From Coprococcus comes ATCC 27758 (GTDB taxonomy: Bacteria > Bacillota > Clostridia > Lachnospirales > Lachnospiraceae), in assembly GCF_025149785.1 (NCBI RefSeq), contig NZ_CP102277.1, forward strand, positions 930,001 to 994,000: a DNA stretch of 64,000 nt, read 5' to 3'. The notes beneath the pieces are model-generated. The model did not search any database, was not told where the DNA came from, and was given only the letters and a program-made list of their open reading frames with translations. Below, piece after piece: positions 34,477-43,916 of the stretch (position 1 is its first letter; the number at the start of each line of letters is the position of its first letter). A program made the translations under genes and the position numbers.

Positions 34477-37323
34477 ATGAAGAGGAATTCAAAACAGTTT
34501 CTTGCACTTTTCATGGCAGTTGCAATGTCGGTTACACCGGTTTCTTATGCTTACGCTGAGGACAGTGCAGTGGCAGGAGTAGAAAATACAGAATCAGGTC
34601 AGCAGACCGTAGAAGTAACAGACGGAAAAATCGGTGCGGCAGACGTAGCAGGTCAGCCGGCTGAAGAAGTGACTGGACAGGAAGAAGAAACGACTGCCGG
34701 ACAGGGAACGGACGAGAATCAGAAGAGTCAGGAAGAGCCGAAAGCAGAAGAAAATGCGGCAACAGGGAATGTAACTGAGGCAGAGAAAAAAGAAGCGGGC
34801 GAAGACGGAAAGAGCGAAGAGAAGGCTGCAGAGGAGCAGAAGGTTAAGTCGGAAGAAACGGCGGAAAATGCCGGGGAAGTGAAGACGCAGGAAGCGAAAA
34901 ATGTTACCAGTGATTTTGCAATGTTTAAGGTTGGATCGTCTTCTGTTGTAAAAGAAAATGATCACCTGAAAGTTTCGATAGAAACAGAGAGTAAAACTTA
35001 CAATAAAATTTATATTGGAAGTAAAGCTGATACAGTTGAACGGAAAGAAGAAAAGGCGATAGTTGGAACAGGAACAGGCAACGGGTATTTATTTTCATTT
35101 GAACTTCCACTGTCAGCAGATGGAACGGATGTTGCCTTTGTACCGCATAGCCAAAAGAAAGGTTGGGTGAGTAAGAAAGAAGACGGAGATTACACGCTTC
35201 ATATTTCATCGTCAGCAGAAAATAAAAAAGACGACACAGAAAATCCTGAACAGGGGGGTAATTCAGGAGAGAGCAAACCGGAAACCGGAAGTGGCGAAAA
35301 CCAGAAACCGGGAAATGAGGACAAGAACGTACTGGATACTGGAAAGTATGTAGTAGATGTTGATGCAGCTTCAGCTAGTGGAATGTTTCGTGTAGTAAAT
35401 TGCGTGCTGACATCTGTTGGTGGCAAGATGCAGGCAGATATTACACTTAGTGGAACGGGATACGATAAGTTATATATGGGAAGTAAGGAAGCTGCGGCAA
35501 GTGCTTCGGAAGATCAACTGATTGGGTATTCTGTAAATGCAGAAGGAAAACATGTATTTACAGTGCCAGTAGAAAGTATGGATACCGGAGTCCAGATTGC
35601 AGCACATGGATTCAATAGTGGTAACTGGTATGATCGTACATTAATATTCAAGACAGAAGGAATGACCAAATATGTTCAGGTAAGTGATGGCTCTTATAAA
35701 GCAAACGTAACTTCAAGTTCATCCATGTTTAAAGTTACGGATTGCATCTTAACATCAAAAAATGGGGAGATGACTGCAAAAATTACACTCAGTGGTACAG
35801 GATATGATTATCTGTATGTAGGAACAAGTGCAGAAGCAGCACTTGCAGATAAGTCCAAGTGGATTCCTTATGTTGTGGACAAAAATGGTATGTATACCTA
35901 TACGATTCCGGTTTCTTTATTAGACACAGGAATTTCAGTGGCAGCATTTTCTCATAAAAAGCAAGTATGGTATGACCGTACCTTGACATTCGCCTCAGCA
36001 GGCATGAAGAATCTGAACAATAGCAATTCCACAAATGGAAATACTGGAAATAATGGCAACACCAACCAGGGAAATAACACCAGCCAGAACACCAACTTTG
36101 GAACCGGCACCACTTCCGGAGGCACAGGCACAAACCAGACCCCGGACAAAGAATCCAAATATGAGGCAGATTTAAATGGTGGAACTGCCCGTGTAAACAG
36201 TGCAACAACACTTGCAGACGGTGTCTATACACCGGATAAATTTTCCTGGTCAGGTGGAACCGGAAAGGTCAGTATCAGTTGTACCAAGATTACCGTGACA
36301 GGCGGTCAGGCATATGCTACCATTGTATTTAGCAGTGGTTCTTATGGCTATGTAAAGGCGAATGGAAATACCTATTATCCGACAGCAACCGGAAGTACGT
36401 CTACATTTGTCATTCCGGTAGAACTGAACAAGAACAATACGATCATCGGTATGACAACCAAGATGTCAACAGCGCATGAAATCAGCTATTCGATTTTCAT
36501 TTACCTAAGTGCTGCAGCAAAAGCAGACGGAACTACAGTAAGTGGGGAGACCAATTTAAGTGCAGATACACTGGATGAGAAAGCGCCGGAAATCATGGGA
36601 CTTTCTTATCAGTCTGAGACAAAGGTAGAGCATGCTAAGTACTTCAAGATCTATCATTATGATCAGGGAATCACTCTTTTAGAAATCGATCAGAGAAAAG
36701 ATGAGGATACAAAAGAGACCAAGACAAAGGATACAAAAGAAGATACAGATTCCGGGCTGACACCGGCACAGGAAGAACAGCTTGCGCTTTACAAAGCAAA
36801 GATCGTCCGGTATCTGATCGTCCCGGAAGACGCAGAAATTCCGGCAGGTCTGGATAAAGAAATGATCGTGATCCAGAAGCCAAAGAAGTCTGCATATGTA
36901 GGTTCAGAGGAAGTACTGGAAATCCTGGATAAGCTGAATGCAACAGACCAGATTACATCAGTAGGGGTAAAACAGAAGAACTGTAAGGTAGAAGGCATTG
37001 CAAAAGCAATGAAAGCTAAGAAGATCATTTATGCAGGAACCTATAAGAAACCGGAAAATAAAAAACTGATGAAGAGTAAGTGTGATCTTGCAATCCTTTC
37101 CAATAAAATTCTTCCGGATGAAAAGAATGAGAAGAAAATGTCGGTAGAAGATCAGCAGAAGAGATACGAAGAGCTGGCAGAAAAATTTGTTCTTCTGGAT
37201 GTTCCGATGATCGTTGACCGGTCAGCAGATGAGGAAAAGGATGATGCAAAAGCAGAGTGGAGCAAGGTTTACGAGGCAATTTTCGCGCAGACAGACAGTA
37301 CAGATTCTTCTGCAAAAAACTAG
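34477..37323 (+). CDS. Large secreted multidomain protein with half of a BtuF/TroA-like binding fold
   Basis: 948 residues from ATG 34477 (AGGAGGAAG upstream). A signal peptide ends at about AYA-27. Residues 28-145 are a Glu/Lys/Ala/Gln-rich low-complexity stalk. Four beta-type domains follow at about 146-243, 289-396, 405-510 and 562-683. The second and third are clear repeats, sharing MFRVVNCVLTS/MFKVTDCILTS, LSGTGYDKLYMGS/LSGTGYDYLYVGT and WYDRTL. An Asn/Gly/Thr-rich linker lies at 512-562. Residues 703-948 align with the N-terminal lobe of the next gene's binding protein. No LPXTG motif is seen. It is probably a surface corrinoid-capture protein, given the B12 riboswitch; this is inference. 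Confidence 0.8.
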   Translation: MKRNSKQFLALFMAVAMSVTPVSYAYAEDSAVAGVENTESGQQTVEVTDGKIGAADVAGQPAEEVTGQEEETTAGQGTDENQKSQEEPKAEENAATGNVTEAEKKEAGEDGKSEEKAAEEQKVKSEETAENAGEVKTQEAKNVTSDFAMFKVGSSSVVKENDHLKVSIETESKTYNKIYIGSKADTVERKEEKAIVGTGTGNGYLFSFELPLSADGTDVAFVPHSQKKGWVSKKEDGDYTLHISSSAENKKDDTENPEQGGNSGESKPETGSGENQKPGNEDKNVLDTGKYVVDVDAASASGMFRVVNCVLTSVGGKMQADITLSGTGYDKLYMGSKEAAASASEDQLIGYSVNAEGKHVFTVPVESMDTGVQIAAHGFNSGNWYDRTLIFKTEGMTKYVQVSDGSYKANVTSSSSMFKVTDCILTSKNGEMTAKITLSGTGYDYLYVGTSAEAALADKSKWIPYVVDKNGMYTYTIPVSLLDTGISVAAFSHKKQVWYDRTLTFASAGMKNLNNSNSTNGNTGNNGNTNQGNNTSQNTNFGTGTTSGGTGTNQTPDKESKYEADLNGGTARVNSATTLADGVYTPDKFSWSGGTGKVSISCTKITVTGGQAYATIVFSSGSYGYVKANGNTYYPTATGSTSTFVIPVELNKNNTIIGMTTKMSTAHEISYSIFIYLSAAAKADGTTVSGETNLSADTLDEKAPEIMGLSYQSETKVEHAKYFKIYHYDQGITLLEIDQRKDEDTKETKTKDTKEDTDSGLTPAQEEQLALYKAKIVRYLIVPEDAEIPAGLDKEMIVIQKPKKSAYVGSEEVLEILDKLNATDQITSVGVKQKNCKVEGIAKAMKAKKIIYAGTYKKPENKKLMKSKCDLAILSNKILPDEKNEKKMSVEDQQKRYEELAEKFVLLDVPMIVDRSADEEKDDAKAEWSKVYEAIFAQTDSTDSSAKN

Positions 37324-37354
37324 GTAGATTCTTTTTTGGATACAGAGGTAGAAA

Positions 37355-38560
37355 ATGAAAAAGAGAACGATGCGTCTGGGGTGCATTCTTTTGAGTACAG
37401 TGCTGCTTGGGACGGCAGCACTGACCGGATGCGGGCAGACGAAAAAGAATACAACAGATACAAAAAAAACAGAAAGCAGCAGTACGAAAGAAAGTGCCAA
37501 AGAAAAAAAAGGTCCGGAGATTGACGGACTCACTTATGAATCCGCGATGGATCTGGAATATGCCGAAGGTTTTCAGGTATATTACTACAAAGACGGCTAT
37601 AAGATGATCGATATCAAAGACGATGCAAAATTTCTGGTCGTCCCGGAAAATCAGGATGTGCCGGATGGAGCCGAGGAGGATTACGTGATCCTTCAGCAGC
37701 CGCTGGATCATATTTATCTTGCGGCGACATCTGCAATGGCACTTTTTAATGCGATCGATTCTCTGGATAATATCACAATGACAGGTACCCAGGCTTCCGG
37801 ATGGTATATTGAAAATGCAGTCAAAGCGATGGATGACGGGAAAATAAAATTTGCAGGGAAATACAGTGAACCGGATTATGAGATGCTGGTGGACGAAGAC
37901 TGTGATCTTGCCATCGAATCGACCATGATCCTTCACACACCGAAGGTACAGGAGATGATTGAATCTCTGGATATCCCGGTGATGATCGACCGGTCCAGCT
38001 ATGAATCGCATCCTCTAGGAAGAACTGAATGGATCAAACTTTATGCAGCAATGCTGAATAAAGAAGATGCAGCGGATGCATTTTTTGAAAAGCAGGTGGA
38101 AAATGTCGATGCGCTCAAAGATTTTAAGAATACCGAGAAGACAGTTGCATTTTTCTATGTAAGCAGTGACGGAACGGTGGTAGTAAGAAGAAGTGATGAT
38201 TATATTCCGAAAATGATCGAACTTTCCGGTGGAAGATATGTATTCGATGATCTGACTGGCGATGACAGTAATACTTCAGCAGTAAAACTTACAATGGAAG
38301 AATTTTACGCACAGGCGGCGGATGCAGATTATCTGATTTATAATTCAAGTATCGATAATCCAATCAACAGTGTAAAAGATCTGGAAGAAAAAGATGCACT
38401 TTTTTCTGATTTCAAAGCAGTCAAAGAAGGAAATGTATGGTGTACCGGTAAATATCTGTATCAGGCAACCGATATCGTTGGGGAACTGATCACGGATATG
38501 AATCTGATGCTGACAGGCGGCGATGAAAGCAAGATGACATTTTTATACCATGTAAAATAG
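37355..38560 (+). CDS. Lipoprotein substrate-binding protein, corrinoid/iron-complex type
   Basis: 401 residues. Lipobox TAALTGC with Cys 26, then a linker and a two-lobed helical-backbone binding fold (BtuF/TroA class). The N-lobe includes GLTYESAMDLEYAEGFQVYY and CDLAIESTMILHTPKVQEMI; the C-lobe includes VAFFYVSSDGTVVVRRSDDY and a closing region LEEKDALFSDFKAVKEGNVW. Its position under a B12 riboswitch and before btuC- and btuD-like genes suggests cobalamin or cobinamide as ligand. The C-terminal part of the preceding gene is a paralogue of its first lobe. Confidence 0.86.
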   Translation: MKKRTMRLGCILLSTVLLGTAALTGCGQTKKNTTDTKKTESSSTKESAKEKKGPEIDGLTYESAMDLEYAEGFQVYYYKDGYKMIDIKDDAKFLVVPENQDVPDGAEEDYVILQQPLDHIYLAATSAMALFNAIDSLDNITMTGTQASGWYIENAVKAMDDGKIKFAGKYSEPDYEMLVDEDCDLAIESTMILHTPKVQEMIESLDIPVMIDRSSYESHPLGRTEWIKLYAAMLNKEDAADAFFEKQVENVDALKDFKNTEKTVAFFYVSSDGTVVVRRSDDYIPKMIELSGGRYVFDDLTGDDSNTSAVKLTMEEFYAQAADADYLIYNSSIDNPINSVKDLEEKDALFSDFKAVKEGNVWCTGKYLYQATDIVGELITDMNLMLTGGDESKMTFLYHVK

Positions 38561-38575
38561 AAAACGGAGAAGAAA

Positions 38576-39613
38576 ATGGGACAGGCAGGAATGAAAAATA
38601 ACTGGAAAAGGAATACAAGATATATGGGAGTCTTTGCGGTGCTGGCAGCAGTTTTTTGCATGATTGTAGTGCTGAACATCAATACCGGAAATGTACAGAT
38701 CTCGGTTCCTGAGATTTTACGGATTCTGTTTCTGAAAAAAGGAACACAGGTGCAGATGAATATTATCTGGAAAATCCGTCTTCCGCGTGTCCTGATGGCA
38801 GGGATTCTGGGAGGGGCACTTGCCCTTTCCGGATTTTTATTGCAGACATTTTTTTCCAACCCGATCGCAGGACCGTATGTACTGGGGATTTCTTCGGGTG
38901 CAAAGATGATGGTCGCTCTGGCGATGATCATCTTTTTAAAATATTACACTTTGGTATCATCTTATATACTGATCATTGCAGCATTTATCGGATCTATGCT
39001 TTCAATTGGATTTATCCTGCTTCTTGCAAGAAAAATCCGGAATATGGCAACTCTTCTGGTTGGCGGAATCATGATCGGTTATATCTGCTCGGCAGTAACT
39101 GATTTTGTAGTGACTTTTGCGGAGGATTCAGATATCGTGAATCTGCATGGCTGGTCACAGGGAAGCTTTTCCGGTATGAGCTGGAGCAATGTAAAGGTAG
39201 CAGCGCTTATGGTAGGAATCACACTGATCCTTACCTTTTTCCTGTCAAAGCCGATCGGAGCGTATCAGCTGGGGGAAATGTATGCGCAGAGTATGGGGGT
39301 CAATATCCGTGTGTTCCGGGTGCTTCTGATTCTGCTTTCCAGTGTATTTTCCGCATGTGTGACCGCATTTGCAGGACCGATTTCATTCGTTGGAATCGCA
39401 GTTCCGTACTTGATCAAGCATCTTCTCGGGACGGCAAAACCGCTGGTTGTGATACCGGCAACATTCCTTGGCGGGGCGGTGTTCTGTATGGGATGTGATC
39501 TGATCGCGCGTATGGCATTTGCACCACTGGAGCTGAATATCAGTACCGTGACTTCGATCTTTGGTGCACCGATCGTAATTTTCATGATGATAAAAGGAAG
39601 AAAAGGGAAATAA
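38576..39613 (+). CDS. btuC: BtuC/FecCD-family ABC permease
   Basis: 345 residues, about ten membrane helices. Family motifs: IRLPRVLMAGILGGALALSG (about 63-82), SNPIAGPYVLGISSGAK, LLVGGIMIGYICSA and the ATPase-contact region FAGPISFVGIAVPYLIKHLL near 265. It forms the channel of the importer with the adjacent ATPase. The iron-siderophore and cobalamin members cannot be separated by sequence alone; the riboswitch and neighbours favour corrinoid. Confidence 0.9.
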   Translation: MGQAGMKNNWKRNTRYMGVFAVLAAVFCMIVVLNINTGNVQISVPEILRILFLKKGTQVQMNIIWKIRLPRVLMAGILGGALALSGFLLQTFFSNPIAGPYVLGISSGAKMMVALAMIIFLKYYTLVSSYILIIAAFIGSMLSIGFILLLARKIRNMATLLVGGIMIGYICSAVTDFVVTFAEDSDIVNLHGWSQGSFSGMSWSNVKVAALMVGITLILTFFLSKPIGAYQLGEMYAQSMGVNIRVFRVLLILLSSVFSACVTAFAGPISFVGIAVPYLIKHLLGTAKPLVVIPATFLGGAVFCMGCDLIARMAFAPLELNISTVTSIFGAPIVIFMMIKGRKGK

Positions 39614-39615
39614 AT

Positions 39616-40722
39616 ATGAGTGAGAACTATTTTCAGATGAAAGATCTTTCTGTCGGATATCATGGAAATGTACTGATCCATGATATCTGTACAGAGATTA
39701 AAAAAGGTGAGATATTGACACTGATTGGACCAAACGGTTCCGGGAAATCTACGATTTTAAAAAGTATTACCAAACAGCTTACGCTCATTGGAGGTAAGGT
39801 GACGATCGGTGAAAAGAATCTGAAAGACTTATCTTACAAAGAGCTTGCAACGAAGATGGCAGTGGTGCTGACACAGCGGGCAAAGCCGGAGCTGATGACC
39901 TGCTATGAGGTCGTAGCAGCAGGGCGGTATCCTTATACAGGACGGCTCGGGATATTAACGCGAGAAGATGAGAAAAAGACACAGGAAGCACTGGAAATTG
40001 TCCATGCAACAGAATACGCAGAAAAAAGTTTTGAGGCGATCAGTGACGGGCAGAGACAGCGGATCCTTCTGGCAAGAGCGATCTGTCAGGAACCGGAGGT
40101 ACTGATCCTGGATGAACCCACTTCTTTTCTGGATATCCGTTATAAGCTGGAGTTGCTTACTATTTTGAAAAATATGGCGAAAGAAAAGCAGATCACGGTC
40201 ATTATGTCACTTCATGAGATCGATCTGGCGCAGAAGATCTCGGATAAGATCCTTTGCGTTAAAGGAGATACGATTTTCGGTTATGGAGAGCCAGAGGCGA
40301 TTTTTAAAGAAGATTTTATCCAGAAACTTTATGAGATCGACAACGGGCATTTTGATCCTGTGTTCGGAAGTGTGGAGCTTGCAAAGGCGGAGGGAGAGGC
40401 AGAAGTATTTGTGATCTCTTCCGGAGGCAGTGGAATCCCTGTTTACCGGAACCTTCAGAAAGCAAAGATTCCATTTTCGGCAGGAATCCTGTATACTAAT
40501 GATATTGACTATCATCTGGCAGAACATCTGGCAGTCAGCGTAATCGAAGAAGAGCCATTTGAACCGGTAAGCGATCGTGCATTTGAACGGGCAAAGCAGA
40601 TGATCAGGCAGTGTAAAAAGGTGATAAATGCAGGAATTGTGATTGGGACAACCAACCGGAAGATAAAAGAACTGCTTGTATTTGCAGAAGAAATGGGAAA
40701 GCTGGAATCATATGAAAAATAG
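39616..40722 (+). CDS. btuD: Cobalamin-type ABC ATPase with C-terminal extension
   Basis: 368 residues against about 255 for FepC/BtuD. Walker A GPNGSGKSTILKS (about 35-47), signature ISDGQRQRILLARA near 138, Walker B VLILDEPTSFLDIR and H-loop MSLHEIDLAQKISD. Residues about 258-368 form an extra domain (VFVISSGGSGIPVYRNLQKA, SAGILYTNDIDYHLAEHLAV, INAGIVIGTTNRKIKEL). From memory, similar extensions occur on some archaeal cobalamin-import ATPases, which supports the corrinoid assignment. It overlaps the next gene by 11 bases. Confidence 0.9.
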   Translation: MSENYFQMKDLSVGYHGNVLIHDICTEIKKGEILTLIGPNGSGKSTILKSITKQLTLIGGKVTIGEKNLKDLSYKELATKMAVVLTQRAKPELMTCYEVVAAGRYPYTGRLGILTREDEKKTQEALEIVHATEYAEKSFEAISDGQRQRILLARAICQEPEVLILDEPTSFLDIRYKLELLTILKNMAKEKQITVIMSLHEIDLAQKISDKILCVKGDTIFGYGEPEAIFKEDFIQKLYEIDNGHFDPVFGSVELAKAEGEAEVFVISSGGSGIPVYRNLQKAKIPFSAGILYTNDIDYHLAEHLAVSVIEEEPFEPVSDRAFERAKQMIRQCKKVINAGIVIGTTNRKIKELLVFAEEMGKLESYEK

Positions 40723-41239
40723 ACTTTTGCACATTTACTGTGGAGATGGAAAAGGAAAGACGACGGCGGCAACGGGGCTTGCAGTTCGCGCAGCTGGAAG
40801 TGGTATGCGGGTTCTGTTTGCCCGTTTTTTAAAAAATGAATTTTCGGGAGAATTGAAGATCCTGGATCGGATCCCGGAGATCGAGGTACTTCATCTTGAA
40901 AAAAGCTATGGATTTTTTAAGACACTTTCCGAAAAGGAACAGGAAGAAGTCCGAGAGATGTATGGCAGGCTGTGGAATACGATCCTAGGGAAAATCAGTA
41001 CAGGGGATTATGATATGCTTGTGATTGATGAATTTATGGCGGCATACCGGTATGGACTGATCCCGAATAAAGAGGCGGTGCAGTTCTTAAAAGACAGACC
41101 GGACAATCTGGAAGTGGTTCTGACCGGACGGGATCCGTCAGATGAGCTTCTGGAGCTGGCAGATTATATTTCGGAAGTAAAGATGGTACGGCATCCTTTT
41201 GAAAAAGGAATCCGGGCAAGGAAAGGCATCGAATACTAA
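40712..41239 (+). CDS. cobA: Corrinoid adenosyltransferase, CobA/CobO type
   Basis: 175 residues from ATG 40712, overlapping the ATPase gene. It transfers the adenosyl group of ATP to cob(I)alamin or cob(I)yrinate diamide. P-loop GDGKGKTTAATGLAVRA at residues about 10-26, YDMLVIDEFMAAYRYGLIP near 98, VVLTGRDPSDELLELADYIS near 130 and the terminal FEKGIRARKGIEY are family features. It links imported corrinoids to the coenzyme form and also serves de novo synthesis. Confidence 0.94.
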   Translation: MKNRLLHIYCGDGKGKTTAATGLAVRAAGSGMRVLFARFLKNEFSGELKILDRIPEIEVLHLEKSYGFFKTLSEKEQEEVREMYGRLWNTILGKISTGDYDMLVIDEFMAAYRYGLIPNKEAVQFLKDRPDNLEVVLTGRDPSDELLELADYISEVKMVRHPFEKGIRARKGIEY

Positions 41240-41248
41240 GGAGACGAA

Positions 41249-42385
41249 ATGGAAATGGACAAGATGCAGGTCGTGTGGAAAAATCAAAAAGAACTGCGGT
41301 GTGGATACACAACAGGAAGCTGTGCTGCGGCAGCAGCAAAGGCGGCAGCGGCAATGCTCTTTTCCGGGGAGGAAATCCGCCAGGTATCTCTTATGACGCC
41401 GAAAGGGATCGAACTGTATCTGGAAGTAGAAAAGATCCAAAGAGAAAATGAATCTGTCAGCTGTGCCATTCAGAAGGACAGCGGAGATGACCCGGATGTG
41501 ACGAACGGGATCTTCGTTTACGCCAAGGTCACGAAAAAAAGGGAAAAAGGAGTGACCTTAGATGGTGGGATCGGAGTAGGGCGGTTCACCCGGAAGGTGC
41601 TGGAGCAGGAAGCCGGGGAAGCGGCGATCAATAAGGTTCCGCGGCAGATGATCCGGGAAGCGGTGCAAAGCCAGATTGAGAAATATGACTGGGATGGTGG
41701 CGCAGACGTTCTGGTCTATGTTCCGCAGGGCGTGGAGATCGCGAAGAAAACGTTTAATCCAAGACTTGGGATCGAAGGTGGGATTTCGGTACTCGGAACC
41801 TCAGGAATCGTAGAACCGATGAGTGAACAGGCACTGACGCAGACTATTTTCCTGGAAATGAAGATGCTTCGTGATGAAGGTCACCGGTATTGTTATCTGA
41901 CACCGGGAAATTATGGAAATGATTTTTTAAGGCAGACACTTGGGTACGACCAGGAGCTTGCGGTGAAATGCAGCAATTATATCGGGGATGCGATTGATGA
42001 CGGCGTGCGGCTGAAGATGGACGGACTGCTGCTTGTAGGACATATCGGAAAGCTGGTCAAGATCGCTGCAGGTGTAATGAATACTCATTCCAGACAGGCG
42101 GATGCAAGAATGGAAGTGCTTGCCGTCCATGCGGCAATGGCAGGGGCAGACCGGGAGACAGTCTGTGCTCTGATGAAGTGTTTTACGACGAAGGAAGCAT
42201 TGGATATTCTGGAAGAAAGAGGACTTTTGGAAGAGACGATGCGGACCGTGATGGAGAAGATCGAGTATCATTTGGCGAAGCGTGCCGGCGAGAAGATGAA
42301 GGTCGGGGCGCTGATGTTTTCGGATGAGCTCGGGGTTCTTGGAAAGACATCTCTTGTGGACAAACTGAGGGAAAAGATCGGATAG
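41249..42385 (+). CDS. cbiD: Cobalt-precorrin-5B C1-methyltransferase CbiD
   Basis: 378 residues, SAM-dependent C1 methylation in the anaerobic route. The hallmark LRCGYTTGSCAAAAAKAAA is at residues about 16-34, with DSGDDPDVTNG near 77, GIGVGRFTRKVLEQEAGEAA near 105, LGTSGIVEPMSE near 180 and LLVGHIGKLVKIAAGVMNTH near 260. AAGGAG is five bases before ATG 41249; a second in-frame ATG lies six bases later. It begins the biosynthetic part of the operon. Confidence 0.95.
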   Translation: MEMDKMQVVWKNQKELRCGYTTGSCAAAAAKAAAAMLFSGEEIRQVSLMTPKGIELYLEVEKIQRENESVSCAIQKDSGDDPDVTNGIFVYAKVTKKREKGVTLDGGIGVGRFTRKVLEQEAGEAAINKVPRQMIREAVQSQIEKYDWDGGADVLVYVPQGVEIAKKTFNPRLGIEGGISVLGTSGIVEPMSEQALTQTIFLEMKMLRDEGHRYCYLTPGNYGNDFLRQTLGYDQELAVKCSNYIGDAIDDGVRLKMDGLLLVGHIGKLVKIAAGVMNTHSRQADARMEVLAVHAAMAGADRETVCALMKCFTTKEALDILEERGLLEETMRTVMEKIEYHLAKRAGEKMKVGALMFSDELGVLGKTSLVDKLREKIG

Positions 42386-42405
42386 GTAGAAAGGTATGAC
42401 AAAAA

Positions 42406-43143
42406 ATGGCAGGAAGATTTGACCTTGCGGGTGTAGGTCCGGGAGATCCGGAACTGATGACGATAAAGACAATTCGTGCGATTAAAGCGTGTCAGGTATT
42501 GGTACTTCCAATTGGCAGTCCGGAGTTAAAGAAACCGGAACTGGAAGAGGGGGAAGAAGAGACATTTGCAAAAGAATGTCTGGCATATCGGATTGCGTGT
42601 GAGGCAGAGCCGGAGACGAAAAAGAAGCTGCGGCTGTATCTTCCCATGCCAATGATCAAGGAAAAAAAGCTACTGAAAGAGATACACGATGCGGGTGCAA
42701 GAAAGGCGTCAGAGCTTCTGGAGAAAGGAAAGAATCTGGTTTTTCTGACGATTGGAGATCCGACCGTGTATTCGACAGGAATTTATATTTATAAAAGACT
42801 GAAAAAGATGGGATATCAGGGGGAAATCTTTTCCGGGATTCCGTCTTTTTGTGCTGCGGCAGCAAGGCTGGAGATCTCGCTTGTGGAGAACCGGCAGGAG
42901 CTGCATGTTCTTCCGGTGTCCTATGGAATTGAAGAAAAGTTGAAGCTTCCGGGGACGAAGGTTCTTATGAAGACCGGGAAAAAGATGGCGCAGGTCAAAG
43001 CTGTTCTGAAAGAGGAAGGACAGCAGGCGAAAATGGTCATGAACTGCGGAATGGATGGAGAAAAAATTTACAAATGCACAGAAGAAATACCGGAAGATGC
43101 AGGATATTTTTCGATTGTAATAGCAAAGGAGAAAGAAAAATGA
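42406..43143 (+). CDS. cbiL: Cobalt-precorrin-2 C20-methyltransferase CbiL
   Basis: 245 residues, tetrapyrrole methylase fold. The N-terminal LAGVGPGDPELMTIKTIRAI is the SAM-binding methylase signature; FLTIGDPTVYSTGIYIYKRL (about 105-124) is the second conserved loop, followed by GIPSFCAAAARLEISLVE. CbiL methylates C20 of cobalt-precorrin-2, the first committed step of the cobalt-early route in this set. It overlaps cbiF by four bases. Confidence 0.94.
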   Translation: MAGRFDLAGVGPGDPELMTIKTIRAIKACQVLVLPIGSPELKKPELEEGEEETFAKECLAYRIACEAEPETKKKLRLYLPMPMIKEKKLLKEIHDAGARKASELLEKGKNLVFLTIGDPTVYSTGIYIYKRLKKMGYQGEIFSGIPSFCAAAARLEISLVENRQELHVLPVSYGIEEKLKLPGTKVLMKTGKKMAQVKAVLKEEGQQAKMVMNCGMDGEKIYKCTEEIPEDAGYFSIVIAKEKEK

Positions 43144-43916
43144 TTCATTTTGTTGGAGCAGGAAGCGGTGCTGTGGATCTGATCACAGTACGGGGGCAGA
43201 AGCTTTTGAAGGAAGCAGATATAGTGGTGTATGCCGGTTCACTGGTAAATCCGGAGCTTCTTAAGAATTGTCAGAAGGACTGTCAGATCTACAACAGTGC
43301 GAAGATGACGCTGGAAGAAGTGATGGAAGTGATGATTTCCGGAGAGAAGCAGGAGAAAAAAGTCGTCCGGCTGCATACGGGTGATCCGTGTCTGTATGGT
43401 GCGATCAAAGAGCAGATGGATCTGCTGGAAAAGGAGAATATTTCTTATAAAGTGTGCCCGGGAGTCAGCTCCTTTTGCGGAGCGGCATCTGCACTGAATG
43501 CAGAATATACTCTTCCTGGGATTTCACAGTCTGTGGTGATCACACGGATGGCAGGAAGAACACCGGTTCCGGAAAAAGAATCCATTGAAAGCTTCGCTGC
43601 GCACCAGGCAACAATGGTAATCTTTTTAAGTACCGGGATGCTGGAAGAACTGTCGAAGCGTCTGATCGAAGGCGGTTATCAGCCGGAGACTCCGGCAGCG
43701 ATCGTCTACAAGGCAACCTGGGAGGATGAAAAGGTGTGCAGATGTAAAGTGAAAGATCTTGCGGTGACAGCAAAGGAGAATGGAATTACAAAGACAGCAC
43801 TGATCGTGGTTGGTGAGGTGCTTGGCGGAGAGTATGAACGGTCACTTTTATATCATCCGGAGTTTACAACAGAGTTCAGGCAGGGCAAAGGAAAAGAAGG
43901 TGCAGGAAATGTGTAA
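43140..43916 (+). CDS. cbiF: Cobalt-precorrin-4 C11-methyltransferase CbiF
   Basis: 258 residues from ATG 43140, overlapping the cbiL stop (ATGA) with AAAGGAG upstream. [20 protein letters not shown] at the N-terminus, [33 protein letters not shown] near 82 and [20 protein letters not shown] near 107 identify CobM/CbiF, which methylates C11 of precorrin-4. The closing segment [20 protein letters not shown] is also typical. It overlaps cbiH by eight bases. Confidence 0.95.
   Translation: MIHFVGAGSGAVDLITVRGQKLLKEADIVVYAGSLVNPELLKNCQKDCQIYNSAKMTLEEVMEVMISGEKQEKKVVRLHTGDPCLYGAIKEQMDLLEKENISYKVCPGVSSFCGAASALNAEYTLPGISQSVVITRMAGRTPVPEKESIESFAAHQATMVIFLSTGMLEELSKRLIEGGYQPETPAAIVYKATWEDEKVCRCKVKDLAVTAKENGITKTALIVVGEVLGGEYERSLLYHPEFTTEFRQGKGKEGAGNV

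Noticed and set aside
36010-36160. Asn/Gly/Thr-rich repeats in the secreted protein as a possible CRISPR-like or VNTR DNA repeat
   Set aside because: DNA units are irregular; it is a flexible protein linker in frame.
34477-37323. LPXTG-anchored surface protein
   Set aside because: The C-terminus has no LPXTG motif, hydrophobic helix or basic tail, so a sortase anchor cannot be claimed.
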